64,000 nt of DNA from CAUZIB01 sp963578805 (lineage in GTDB: Bacteria > Acidobacteriota > Vicinamibacteria > Vicinamibacterales > UBA8438): NCBI GenBank assembly GCA_963578805.1, contig CAUZDY010000012.1:1-64000 (forward strand), read 5' to 3'. Below, one piece after another: positions 26,274 through 34,947 of this stretch. The position numbers and the translations under genes are program-made. Below the pieces are notes generated by a model that saw only the letters and a list, made by a program, of their open reading frames with translations, was not told the origin of the DNA and ran no database searches. Positions within the stretch are counted from its first letter, which is position 1. Each line of letters opens with the position of its first letter.

Positions 26274-27953
26274 GTGATACCAATTGTGCCTGTTCGCCAG
26301 CCCGCTCTGGAAGTTATGGCTCTGGGAGGTCTTGGCGAGTTCGGAATGAACACAATGTCCGTCTCGTGCGATGACACGACGATTCTGGTCGACGCCGGCG
26401 TCATGTTTCCCGGGCTCGATCAATTTGGAGTTGACCTCGTCATCCCTGACCTGAGCCATTTTCGAACCTCGGAGCGACGCCTGTCCTGCCTGGTTCTCAC
26501 GCATGGACACGAGGATCACATTGGCGGTGTTCCCTATGTCTGGGATCTGCTTGAGGGGCCTGTCTACGGAACAAACCTTACGCTCGGACTTCTACGACCC
26601 AAGCTAGAAGAGCACGGAATCGACCCGGCGGATCGTCTCCAGCGGGTTTCCCCAGGAGATACAGTTCGGGTTGGCCCACTCAAGATCGAGTTTCTCCGAG
26701 TCACCCACAGCATGCCGGACTGCGCGGCCGTAGCGATCCACAGCGCCGTCGGCACCATTTTGCACACCGGTGACTACAAGATCGATCGGACGCCACCGGA
26801 CGGCGAGTCGATGGATCTGGACCGATTCGCAGAACTTGGTGAGGCCGGTGTCCTGGCAATGTTCGGCGATTCAACCAATATCGAGCGACAGGGCTTCACA
26901 GGTTCTGAACGCGCCGTTCTACCTGCCTTCGAAGAGATCTTTGCCAACACGGCTGGCAAGATTGTGGTAACCACTTTCGCATCGAGCCTGCACCGCCTGC
27001 AGCTTTTAATCGATCTGGCCGCACGATTCCAGCGGAAGGTTGCGTTCGTAGGGCGAGGCATGAAACGAAACACGGCGATCGCTGCTGACCTCGGTTGTCT
27101 CAGGATTCCGTTCGGTATCGAGATCCGGGACAGTGAGGTCGCGGACCGTCCCGCCAACCAGGTCCTCTGTCTTGTCACCGGGTCTCAGGGCGAGACCCTC
27201 GCCGCTCTCTCAAGAATCGCGGTCAACCATCATCGTCACGTCAAACTCGAGCCTCATGACGTGGTCGTGTTCTCGGCCAGGGCGATCCCGGGAAATCAGC
27301 GGGCGATTGATCGACTCATGGACCATGTGGCACATTGCGGGGCCACGGTTGTCCATGAGGACGATAAGCTAATCCATGTCTCGGGCCACGGTAGCGCTGA
27401 CGACCTCAGATTGATGCTGTCCCTGGTCAGACCGCGCTATTTCGTGCCCATACATGGGGAATACCGCTATCTGGCCCGACATGCTCGGGTGGCCGCGGAT
27501 GTCGTCAACAGCGAGACGAGTGTCTTTTTGATGGAGAACGGGGATCGACTCTGTTTCGATGCCGACGGAGTCTGGCGCGGAGAAACGGTGTCGACGGGCC
27601 GCGTACTGATCGACGGGACGCGCACCGGTGAAGTGACCGATGACGTCCTTCGCGATCGCCGCGGTCTGGCTCGCAACGGTGTGATCGTCCTAGTCGTGAG
27701 AATCGATCGACAGGCCGGAGTCCTCATCGGCGAGCCGACTGTCATTACACGAGGTTTTGTCGGCGATCCATTGACGGTCGCCATGCGTGACGAAATCCGG
27801 GATCGGGTGAACGGGGTGCTGCGAAGCAGTAGCCCGGAAGAACACACAGAACAGGGAATGATTCAAGAGCGGATTCGGGTCGAAATTCAGCGGGTCCTGC
27901 GAAAGCAGACCGGCCGATGTCCGCTGGTCATTCCGGTTGTCATGGAGATATGA
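26274..27953 (+). CDS. rnj: Ribonuclease J
   Basis: Metallo-beta-lactamase/beta-CASP ribonuclease with 5'-3' exo- and endonuclease activity. About 559 residues. The zinc motif LTHGHEDHIGG, then HTGDYKID and FGDSTN, and the C-terminal SGHGSADDL and IPIHGEYR-type motif (VPIHGEYRYL) are all present. The start is uncertain: GTG at 26274 is chosen because it gives a family-like N-terminus before MALGGLGEFG. A TTG at 26238 lies inside the hairpin at 26221-26244. The stop overlaps ftsK (ATGA). Confidence 0.93.
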   Translation: MIPIVPVRQPALEVMALGGLGEFGMNTMSVSCDDTTILVDAGVMFPGLDQFGVDLVIPDLSHFRTSERRLSCLVLTHGHEDHIGGVPYVWDLLEGPVYGTNLTLGLLRPKLEEHGIDPADRLQRVSPGDTVRVGPLKIEFLRVTHSMPDCAAVAIHSAVGTILHTGDYKIDRTPPDGESMDLDRFAELGEAGVLAMFGDSTNIERQGFTGSERAVLPAFEEIFANTAGKIVVTTFASSLHRLQLLIDLAARFQRKVAFVGRGMKRNTAIAADLGCLRIPFGIEIRDSEVADRPANQVLCLVTGSQGETLAALSRIAVNHHRHVKLEPHDVVVFSARAIPGNQRAIDRLMDHVAHCGATVVHEDDKLIHVSGHGSADDLRLMLSLVRPRYFVPIHGEYRYLARHARVAADVVNSETSVFLMENGDRLCFDADGVWRGETVSTGRVLIDGTRTGEVTDDVLRDRRGLARNGVIVLVVRIDRQAGVLIGEPTVITRGFVGDPLTVAMRDEIRDRVNGVLRSSSPEEHTEQGMIQERIRVEIQRVLRKQTGRCPLVIPVVMEI

Positions 27954-30274
27954 CCGTGTCGGCGAGTGCGGTCTCACGACGGGTGAGCGAGTTTGTCGGC
28001 GTGGCACTGTTTGCACTCGCCCTCGTGTGGCTGATCGCCCTCAGTACATTCAATGCCTCCGACGCTGTCTGGTTCTTCAACACGGGCGGTCAGGTACCAC
28101 CGGCGAACTTCGTCGGGCAGGTCGGCTCGTTTCTGGCTGAGGTCTCGTTTCAACTTTTTGGCCTAGCCTCTTATCTCGTCCCGCTGCTTCTGGTCGTGCT
28201 CGGCTGGCATTATTTCTGGTGTCGAACAATTGATGCCGCCTATACCAAACTAGTCGGCCTGCTTCTGTTGTTCGGCTGCACGGCCTCCTTTTTGAGCCTG
28301 GCGTTTGGTACGCTGGCCGCCTCTAACAAGACGTATCAGGCCGGTGGCTATCTTGGTGAATGGCTGGCTGGAACACTCGCGGTCTACCTGAACCGCACCG
28401 GCTCAATCATTGTCATCCTCACCCTGTTCTTCCTGTCGGCCATCCTGTCAACGCAATTTTCATTCGGACGCGTGTTTGCGAGCGCTGGCCGCCACGGACG
28501 GCGTTGGGGCACAAAAGCACTCTCGGCCTTTCGTCAGTCATGGGCGCGACGACAGCGCGAGCGACAACGTCAAGGTGTGATCCGAAAGCATCTTGAGCGC
28601 ACCGGGTCGTCAACAGCCCGCGCAGAGATCCTGGCTAAGAGCCAGGGCAGCGCCTCAACTAGGCTGCGTGTTCCTAACCGAGGAACGAGAAAGCGGTTAT
28701 CTGCCGAGGTAGACCAGCCAGACCGGAAAATCGCTCCCAAGGCATCGCCGCAGCTCCCTCTGCCAGAGCTGGCCGCTCGCCCGCCAGTCGAGCGACGCAA
28801 CGACTCGTTCACCCTGCCCCCAACAGCGCTTCTTGATGCGCCCAAGGCGGTTCAGAAGGTCGATGAGCGGCTGCTCATGGACAACGCAAAGCTGCTGGAA
28901 GAGAAGTGCCACGAGTTCGCGGTCGATGGCTCGGTCGTGCAAATTCATCCGGGACCGGTGGTAACCACCTTCGAATTTAAGCCCGACGCAGGCATCAAAT
29001 ACAACAAGGTGACCAGCCTCGCAGATGACCTATGTCTCGCCATGCAGGCCGAATCGGTCCTGATCGAGCGCATTCCAGGAAAGTCTACCGTTGGTATCCA
29101 GATTCCAAATCAACGTCGAGACGAAATCTCGCTAAGGCAGCTGGTCGAGTCTGACCTCTACCGACGGTCGAACTCCAAGCTGACCTTGACGTTGGGCAAG
29201 AACATTCACGGTGAGTTACTAATGGGTGACCTGGCAAAAATGCCACACCTCTTGATCGCGGGGTCGACTGGCACCGGAAAGTCGGTGGCGATGAACGCGA
29301 TGCTGACGAGCATCTTGTGTCGCGCCACTCCGGATGATGTGCGTCTCATTTTAATCGACCCGAAACGGTTAGAACTTGGGATGTACGAAGACATCCCTCA
29401 CCTCTTGACACCCGTGGTCGTCGACCCCAAGCGCGCCGCAAACGCGCTCCGCTGGGCAGTCCGTGAAATGGAGGAGCGGTACAAACGACTCGCCGAAGAG
29501 GGCGTCAGAAACATCGAACAGTTCAACCGTAACATTGCCCTTCGCCTCGACGAGCAGAAGGGCCACGGCAAGAGCGCCGTTCCAGGCGACGAGTCCGAAG
29601 AGCCCCATCCGCTGCCTTATGTCGTACTGGCTATCGACGAACTCGCCGACCTTATGATGGTGGCCAGTAACGAAGTCGAGCAGTCGATCGCGCGACTCGC
29701 GCAGATGGCCCGCGCAGTGGGTATCCATCTCATTCTGGCAACGCAGCGTCCGTCGGTTGATGTCATCACCGGTCTCATTAAGGCGAACCTGCCGGCACGT
29801 ATCGCGTTTCGGGTGTCGTCGAAGGTCGACTCGAGAACCATTCTCGATGCAAACGGGGCGGAAAAGCTGCTTGGCAGGGGGGACATGCTCTACCTGCCTC
29901 CGGCGTCGTCGCGGTGCATTAGACTACACGGCCCGTACATCTCAGAGCAGGAAACGGGTCGCCTGGCTAGCTTCCTGAGGAAACAAGGCGAACCTGGTTA
30001 CGACGAGACTATCACGGCCGATGAGAAGACCGTTAACGTCGTCCGGCTCGAGAAGGACGATCTCTACGATCAGGCGGCGCGAATCGTCGTCACAAGTGGA
30101 CAGGCCTCGATTTCCTACTTGCAGCGGCGACTCCGGGTCGGGTTCAGCCGTGCCGCGCGATTGGTCGACATGATGGAGGCTGACGGCCTCGTGTCGTCCG
30201 GAACTACCGGCAAGCCGCGTGAGGTTCTAGTCAAGCCCGACTATTTCGAGGAAATTGATCTGCAACTCCGATAA
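27950..30274 (+). CDS. ftsK: DNA translocase FtsK/SpoIIIE
   Basis: Pumps chromosome ends through the division septum. 774 residues from the ATG at 27950, which overlaps the rnj stop and has GGAG just upstream. Four N-terminal membrane helices (to about residue 175), a basic/Pro linker, then the motor: Walker A IAGSTGTGKSVAMNAM, VVLAIDELADLMM and LILATQRPSVDVITG. The C-terminal gamma domain ASISYLQRRLRVGFSRAARL reads KOPS-type sites. It lies just upstream of the cell-wall amidase, also a division-related function. Confidence 0.97.
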   Translation: MTVSASAVSRRVSEFVGVALFALALVWLIALSTFNASDAVWFFNTGGQVPPANFVGQVGSFLAEVSFQLFGLASYLVPLLLVVLGWHYFWCRTIDAAYTKLVGLLLLFGCTASFLSLAFGTLAASNKTYQAGGYLGEWLAGTLAVYLNRTGSIIVILTLFFLSAILSTQFSFGRVFASAGRHGRRWGTKALSAFRQSWARRQRERQRQGVIRKHLERTGSSTARAEILAKSQGSASTRLRVPNRGTRKRLSAEVDQPDRKIAPKASPQLPLPELAARPPVERRNDSFTLPPTALLDAPKAVQKVDERLLMDNAKLLEEKCHEFAVDGSVVQIHPGPVVTTFEFKPDAGIKYNKVTSLADDLCLAMQAESVLIERIPGKSTVGIQIPNQRRDEISLRQLVESDLYRRSNSKLTLTLGKNIHGELLMGDLAKMPHLLIAGSTGTGKSVAMNAMLTSILCRATPDDVRLILIDPKRLELGMYEDIPHLLTPVVVDPKRAANALRWAVREMEERYKRLAEEGVRNIEQFNRNIALRLDEQKGHGKSAVPGDESEEPHPLPYVVLAIDELADLMMVASNEVEQSIARLAQMARAVGIHLILATQRPSVDVITGLIKANLPARIAFRVSSKVDSRTILDANGAEKLLGRGDMLYLPPASSRCIRLHGPYISEQETGRLASFLRKQGEPGYDETITADEKTVNVVRLEKDDLYDQAARIVVTSGQASISYLQRRLRVGFSRAARLVDMMEADGLVSSGTTGKPREVLVKPDYFEEIDLQLR

Positions 30275-30424
30275 GGTTTCCTGGGCATGCGCCCGATAGG
30301 AGAGGCAGGCGGACTAACCACCCGTGATCTGAGGTGGACGGGCCGGCAGCGCCGGGCGAGAAACCGCGCAAGCCGAATTCCCGAGCATCTCAAATTTTGG
30401 CCGCCGCGGCCCCAGAGGTCCATT

Positions 30425-32329
30425 ATGACCAGACTTGCAACGTATCGTTCCTGCGTAGACCGCGGTCGACGGCTGCTCATCTCCCTCTTTCTTCTTCTTC
30501 TGGTGGGCACAACTCCACTGTGGGAACTGTCACTTGCCGCGAAAGGCACTCCAGAAACCCTTTACACGACCGCGCTAGTCCGTGAGCGGGGCTTGCGGGA
30601 GCCCGGTGCTCAGCCCAGCCTAAGTGATCTCCGCGCGACCATCTTCGGCTACGAAGAAATCGTCAGACGCTTCCCGCGTAGTGCATTCGATGACCATTCG
30701 CTCTGGCAAGCGGCTGGCCTCGCGATCGAGGCCTACAAACGGTACCGGCAGCAGCACGACCTCGAAACGGGCGTCCGCCTCCTCGGTCTAGTGTCCGTCA
30801 ACCATCCTACCAGCTCGTTCGCCGGTCGAGTCCAGGATCGGCTGCATCGACTCGACACACTCGCCGACGTGGCGAGACTCACCGGGATCAGCCGGGAGCC
30901 GCTGCCTGACGCTGTCCGGGTGACGATAACCCTCGACCGTGAGGTCTTGTTCCATTCTGGATATCTGTCGAACCCCTCACGCTGGTTCTTCGATCTGAGT
31001 CGGACCCAAGCAGCGCCGGAGCTCCGCAATTCGACTCTGGCCTTCACCGACGATGACGATGTGGTAAAGGCGGTCCGACTCGGCCGACATCCGAATCAGG
31101 TCACACGAGTGGTTCTCGATGCGGAGAACACCGAGAACTGCCATGCGTTTACCCTGTATGACCCGTTTCGTCTCGTCGTCGACTGTCGCCGAACTGTTCT
31201 TGCGTCAGGCTCGGCCACGATGGCCGGGCCTGGTCATCCTGGTATCATCGAGCCAGCGTTGGTCGACCTGCCACAGCCGATCGGTAACCTCGTCACCCCG
31301 GGCGCACCTCCGACAACAGGTGTGGCACCGATTCGGTCCCATCCTCCAATACGAACCCGGACTTTTCTTGGGTCAGGCTCGGCCAGGGTGGCCAGACCTG
31401 ATCGTCTTCGCATCACCGAGCCAGCGTTGGTCGACCTGCCACAGCCGATCGGTAACCTCGTCGCCCCTGGCGCGTCTCCGGCAACAGCTGCGGTGCCGAT
31501 TTTAACGTTCGAGGAAAATACGTTGTCGGTCAAAGCACTTGATCCGATTCTATCTTCTAGTTCGACCCCATCCTCCAATACGGACGGGGATTATTCGGTT
31601 GCGCGGCAGCTCGGTCTTGGTATCTCACGGGTTGTCATTGACGCCGGCCACGGCGGATATGACCCCGGCGCGGCAGGCCCAGGAGGCAGCGAGGCCGACC
31701 TCGTACTGGACCTGGCGTTGAGACTTGAGCAACGTCTTCACTCGACCCGACCGGAATTGGATGTAGTGCTGACCCGACGCACCGACGAGTACCAGACGCT
31801 TGAAGCCCGTACGACCATGGCAAATCGTGTGGGCGCCGATCTGTTCTTATCGATTCACGCAAATGCGAGCGAGGACACGAGCACACGTGGAATCGAGACG
31901 TATTACCTAGACCTTGCTATCGATCCGAAAGCTGAAGCTCTCGCAAGCCGCGAGAACGTCGGCGCTCTCGCGACCATGAATCACCTGGACGGCCTGCTGC
32001 GGACCATCGCATTGAACAGCAAGCGTGACGAGTCGCGGAAGTTTGCCCAAATGGTGCAACAGACGATGCTCCGTACTCTCCGGTCGGTTGACACAGAAAT
32101 CCCAGACTTGGGTGTCAAACAGGCGCCGTTCATGGTACTCATCGGCGCCAAAATGCCGAGTATCCTTGCGGAAGTGTCGTTCCTCACCAACAGCAGGGAT
32201 GCGTCGATGCTATCGACGACCACCTATCGCGATCTAATCGTCGATGCGCTGCTCGGCGCGATTCGACAGTATCAGCTGTCACTGGAAACCACGCCGATGC
32301 TGGCACTTGCGAACCCAGACGATTTCTAA
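30425..32329 (+). CDS. N-acetylmuramoyl-L-alanine amidase with AMIN domain
   Basis: Cleaves the lactyl-Ala bond of peptidoglycan in the periplasm. 634 residues from the ATG at 30425 (AGAGGT upstream). A membrane/signal segment (about 15-32) is followed by a TPR-like region and an AMIN-type domain (about 150-250: RVTITLDREVLFHSGYL, VTRVVLDAENT). A duplicated linker comes next, then Amidase_3 from about 400 with zinc residues in IDAGHGGYDPG, the SIHANAS motif and the catalytic Glu in LAEVSFLTN. AMIN domains target AmiC-type enzymes to the septum, fitting the neighbouring ftsK. The linker duplication is described separately. Confidence 0.93.
   Translation: MTRLATYRSCVDRGRRLLISLFLLLLVGTTPLWELSLAAKGTPETLYTTALVRERGLREPGAQPSLSDLRATIFGYEEIVRRFPRSAFDDHSLWQAAGLAIEAYKRYRQQHDLETGVRLLGLVSVNHPTSSFAGRVQDRLHRLDTLADVARLTGISREPLPDAVRVTITLDREVLFHSGYLSNPSRWFFDLSRTQAAPELRNSTLAFTDDDDVVKAVRLGRHPNQVTRVVLDAENTENCHAFTLYDPFRLVVDCRRTVLASGSATMAGPGHPGIIEPALVDLPQPIGNLVTPGAPPTTGVAPIRSHPPIRTRTFLGSGSARVARPDRLRITEPALVDLPQPIGNLVAPGASPATAAVPILTFEENTLSVKALDPILSSSSTPSSNTDGDYSVARQLGLGISRVVIDAGHGGYDPGAAGPGGSEADLVLDLALRLEQRLHSTRPELDVVLTRRTDEYQTLEARTTMANRVGADLFLSIHANASEDTSTRGIETYYLDLAIDPKAEALASRENVGALATMNHLDGLLRTIALNSKRDESRKFAQMVQQTMLRTLRSVDTEIPDLGVKQAPFMVLIGAKMPSILAEVSFLTNSRDASMLSTTTYRDLIVDALLGAIRQYQLSLETTPMLALANPDDF
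31204..31501 (+). repeat. 168-base tandem duplication inside the amidase linker
   Basis: Copies at 31204-31333 and 31372-31501 are offset by exactly 168 bases (56 codons), so the frame is kept. A 45-base core, GAGCCAGCG...AACCTCGTC, is identical in both (from 31250 and 31418), coding EPALVDLPQPIGNLV. Flanks have diverged. A 16-base piece of the inter-copy spacer (CCCATCCTCCAATACG at 31338) recurs at 31567 in another frame. Confidence 0.85.
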
Positions 32330-32344
32330 AAACGCAGTAAGCCA

Positions 32345-33994
32345 GTGACGACTCTTCCTGCTCCCGGGACCTCGGCACCACCTTTTGAACTCGCGGGTCC
32401 CGATGAATGTCCGTTGCCGTTTCCGGGCGAATCCTCCAAACTGACGACGCTCCTATTCTTCGTTAAACACGACTGCGCAACCTGCTTGCTGGTGGCGCCC
32501 CTCGTCGAGCAGTTGCACCGAACGCTGGGACCACACGCACTACGAACGGTGGTCGTGTCACAGAGCGATGCGGTAGAGACACGGGGATTCGTGAAGGACG
32601 CAGAACTGACCACGCAGACCGTGCTCGATACCGGTCTTGACGTCTCGGACCACTACGGGTTCGACGCGGTACCCGCGCTAGTGCTCACGAAGCCAGACGG
32701 CGAGGTCCTAGCCAGCTTCGAGGGTTGGGTAAAGGTGGACTGGAACATCATGGTCCGGCAGGCGCTGGAGGTATGCGACGCGGAAGATGTGGATACCTCA
32801 ATACTCGGCGCCGCCTCGACTGCACTGCCCGAATCACGACCAGGATGTGGGTCCCGTGCCCACGATCCTGATGTCGCTCGGCGCCTTGCTCTCAAGCGAG
32901 GCTCGGAGAGACTTCTAGGGAGACGGATTCGGATTCCGGTAAGTGATGACCCGTTTGAGTTTCTGGAAAACGAAGGCCTGACAGACGGCCTCCCGGTGGT
33001 TCCACCGACTGAGGACCGTGTGCTCCGTATGCTCGAAGGCACATCACGGGCCGCGACGGAGATCATCGCGGTCGTCCCCCCGAATCTCGAAGCGGTGACC
33101 GTCGAAAAAGTTGCCGTGAACGCCGTGATGGCTGGATGCCGTCCAGAGTATCTTCCCGTCGTCCTCGCGGCCGTTGAGGCGGCTTGCACCGACATGTTCA
33201 ACCTGCACGGCGTGCTGGCGACCACTTACTTCGTGGGTCCGATGATCGTCATAAATGGGCCGATCCGGCACGCGATCGGACTCAACTGCGGGCGTAACGT
33301 GTTCGGTCAGGGTTCTCGCGCGAACATGACGATCGGTCGGGCGCTTCAGCTCATCGTGCAAAACGTCGGCGGTGGACGACCCGATGGGGTCGATATGTCT
33401 ACCCTCGGACAACCGGGAAAGATTGGGTGTTGTATCGGTGAGAACGAGGAGGCCAGCTGCTGGGATCCGCTGCACGTCGAACGCGGGTTCGCGCCGCACG
33501 ATAGCACGGTGACGGTGTTCGCCGGCGAAGCGCCCCGAGCCATCCGTGACCAGCTTTCGCGGAGCGCCCGCTCCCTGGCAACCAGTCTGGGGCTGGCACT
33601 CGAGGGCGTGGCGCACGTCAAGCTGCACGGCATGGGAGAGGCTATGGTCGTCGTTTCGCCGGAACACGTCCGAACATTCGAGTGCGACGGCTTCTCGAAA
33701 GCTGACCTTCGAGATCGAATCCAGGAAGTAACCGCTCGACCGCTCCGAGAGCTCGTGCCGGATGCAGAATGCGAGAAGGGTACCGTTCCACGTGGCCTAC
33801 CGACGGCGTGGCTCGGTCTAGACGGACAGCCGACCTCGGAGGCTCTCGAGTGCAGGCTACCCAAGTTCAATCATCCCGACGACATCATAGTCGTCGTGGC
33901 CGGTGGAACGGCCGGAAAGTTCTCGGCGGTCGTGGGCGGCTGGGCGTCTGGCGGGAAGAGTTCGACGGCCGTCACACTCAAGATCGGTGATTAG
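32345..33994 (+). CDS. Thioredoxin-like protein with large UGSC-associated domain
   Basis: 549 residues from a GTG 15 bases after the amidase stop. Residues 1-145 have a thioredoxin/peroxiredoxin fold with CATC (Cys44, Cys47) in VKHDCATCLLVAP and the cis-Pro segment DAVPALVL. Residues about 200-549 form a conserved domain opening ENEGLTDGLPVVPPTEDRV; later motifs are VNAVMAGCRPEYLPVV, GRNVFGQGSRANMTIGRA and the Cys-rich GKIGCCIGENEEASCW. No enzyme class can be assigned. From memory, proteins with this DGLPVVPPT domain occur beside UGSC (seleno)proteins, as here, where the UGSC gene follows after 36 bases. A cytoplasmic redox partnership is an inference. Confidence 0.8.
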   Translation: MTTLPAPGTSAPPFELAGPDECPLPFPGESSKLTTLLFFVKHDCATCLLVAPLVEQLHRTLGPHALRTVVVSQSDAVETRGFVKDAELTTQTVLDTGLDVSDHYGFDAVPALVLTKPDGEVLASFEGWVKVDWNIMVRQALEVCDAEDVDTSILGAASTALPESRPGCGSRAHDPDVARRLALKRGSERLLGRRIRIPVSDDPFEFLENEGLTDGLPVVPPTEDRVLRMLEGTSRAATEIIAVVPPNLEAVTVEKVAVNAVMAGCRPEYLPVVLAAVEAACTDMFNLHGVLATTYFVGPMIVINGPIRHAIGLNCGRNVFGQGSRANMTIGRALQLIVQNVGGGRPDGVDMSTLGQPGKIGCCIGENEEASCWDPLHVERGFAPHDSTVTVFAGEAPRAIRDQLSRSARSLATSLGLALEGVAHVKLHGMGEAMVVVSPEHVRTFECDGFSKADLRDRIQEVTARPLRELVPDAECEKGTVPRGLPTAWLGLDGQPTSEALECRLPKFNHPDDIIVVVAGGTAGKFSAVVGGWASGGKSSTAVTLKIGD

Positions 33995-34030
33995 TGTCCG
34001 ATTGGTGTAGAGTGCTCGCATGAGGGGCTC

Positions 34031-34576
34031 ATGCCTAATGCACCGAACCCGACCGTCATCATCGACCCAACATCCGAGCACGATCCGATCAGGCGTTATC
34101 CTGCTCGCCGGTTGGATGGGCTAATCGGCACAATCGGTCTCGTCGATATCTCGAAACCGCGAGGCGATGTCTTTCTCGACGAGGTCGAGCATCTAATCTC
34201 GGAGCGGTATCCGAACGTGGACATAGTCCGTTTTCTTAAACCCACCTTCACAAAGCCGGCACCGACAGACTTTCGGGCCAAGATCGCCAAACAATGCAAG
34301 GCGGTCATCCAGGCTCTCTCTGATTGAGGGTCCTGCACGTCGTGCAGTCTGCACGACCTGGTCGACTACGAAACACGAGGCATCCCGACGGTCCTGGTGG
34401 CGTCGAGCGAGTTTGTCGAGGCGGCCCGCCATCAGGCGGACGCACTGGGCATGATCGAGATCGCCCGTGACGCCGTCTACGTACCCCACCCTGTACAGGA
34501 TGCCACCGACGGTGAAATGCGAGCCCGAGCCCAGGCCGCAGTCGACAGCATTCTGCAAGCGCTCACATCACACTGA
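34031..34576 (+). CDS. UGSC family selenoprotein (in-frame UGA read as selenocysteine)
   Basis: Read through the TGA at 34325-34327, the frame runs 181 codons from ATG (GAGGGG upstream) to TGA at 34574-34576. Residues 98-105 read D-U-G-S-C-T-S-C, the UGSC motif that names the family, with Sec99 and Cys102. Coding continues with family-like sequence: GIPTVLVASSEFVEAARHQA, then LGMIEIARDAVYVPHPVQ. If the TGA were a stop, the product would be a 98-residue fragment lacking the motif. Two alternative GTC-loop hairpins lie just after the UGA, as expected for a bacterial SECIS. A thiol-selenol redox centre is likely; the reaction is unknown. SelA, SelB, SelC and SelD must be elsewhere in the genome. 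Confidence 0.88.
34333..34357 (+). promoter_or_regulatory. Putative bacterial SECIS hairpins after the UGA
   Basis: GTCGTGCA (34339-34346), loop GTC, then TGCACGAC (34350-34357): an 8-base-pair stem whose loop begins with G 19 bases after the UGA, within the spacing known for bacterial SECIS elements. An overlapping alternative, CTGCAC-GTC-GTGCAG (34333-34347), would exclude it. Both lie within the coding region, as bSECIS elements do. Confidence 0.7.
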
Positions 34577-34689
34577 CCGGACGACGGCTTAATGGACATC
34601 ATCGCGTGGTATCGGCGATGACCTCAAGCAAGACGGAGGACGAGGGCCGGGCCGAGTTTTACGCCATGCTCTCTGGTCAGTTGAGGCGT

Positions 34690-34947
34690 CTACCGCTTCA
34701 ACTGAACCGCGGGGGATGACGCGTCAAGGCCGAGACGAGTCGCGTCCGGGTCAGCTGACGGTGGATCCTGATCCGCTCGAATTCGACGAAACACAATCAA
34801 GATACCGGCACAGACAAGACCGATTGCGACGGCCGCGACAACCAACGCAAGCACAACCCAGACCACTCCCAGCAGCAGATCACTGACCGTCGTTTGCGTC
34901 GTTGGTTCTGGCACCGCCTCATAGACAATGATCGGTTGCAGGTTCAT
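34690..34947 (-). CDS. Small single-pass membrane protein
   Basis: 85 residues. One clear membrane helix (about 25-52, VVWVVLALVVAAVAIGLVCA onward) is followed by a basic segment (FRRIRADQ). Its ATG overlaps the pepA stop (ATGA), so it is translationally coupled to pepA. No family recognised. Confidence 0.65.
   Translation of the reverse strand: MNLQPIIVYEAVPEPTTQTTVSDLLLGVVWVVLALVVAAVAIGLVCAGILIVFRRIRADQDPPSADPDATRLGLDASSPAVQLKR

Noticed and set aside
34031..34327. 98-residue protein ending at the TGA at 34325
   Set aside because: The frame continues without a stop for 82 codons with UGSC-family sequence and hairpins typical of SECIS; a separate stop here would delete the family motif.
34618..34719. 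33-codon frame after the UGSC gene
   Set aside because: No ribosome site, overlaps the 3' end of the convergent membrane-protein gene, and has no family match.
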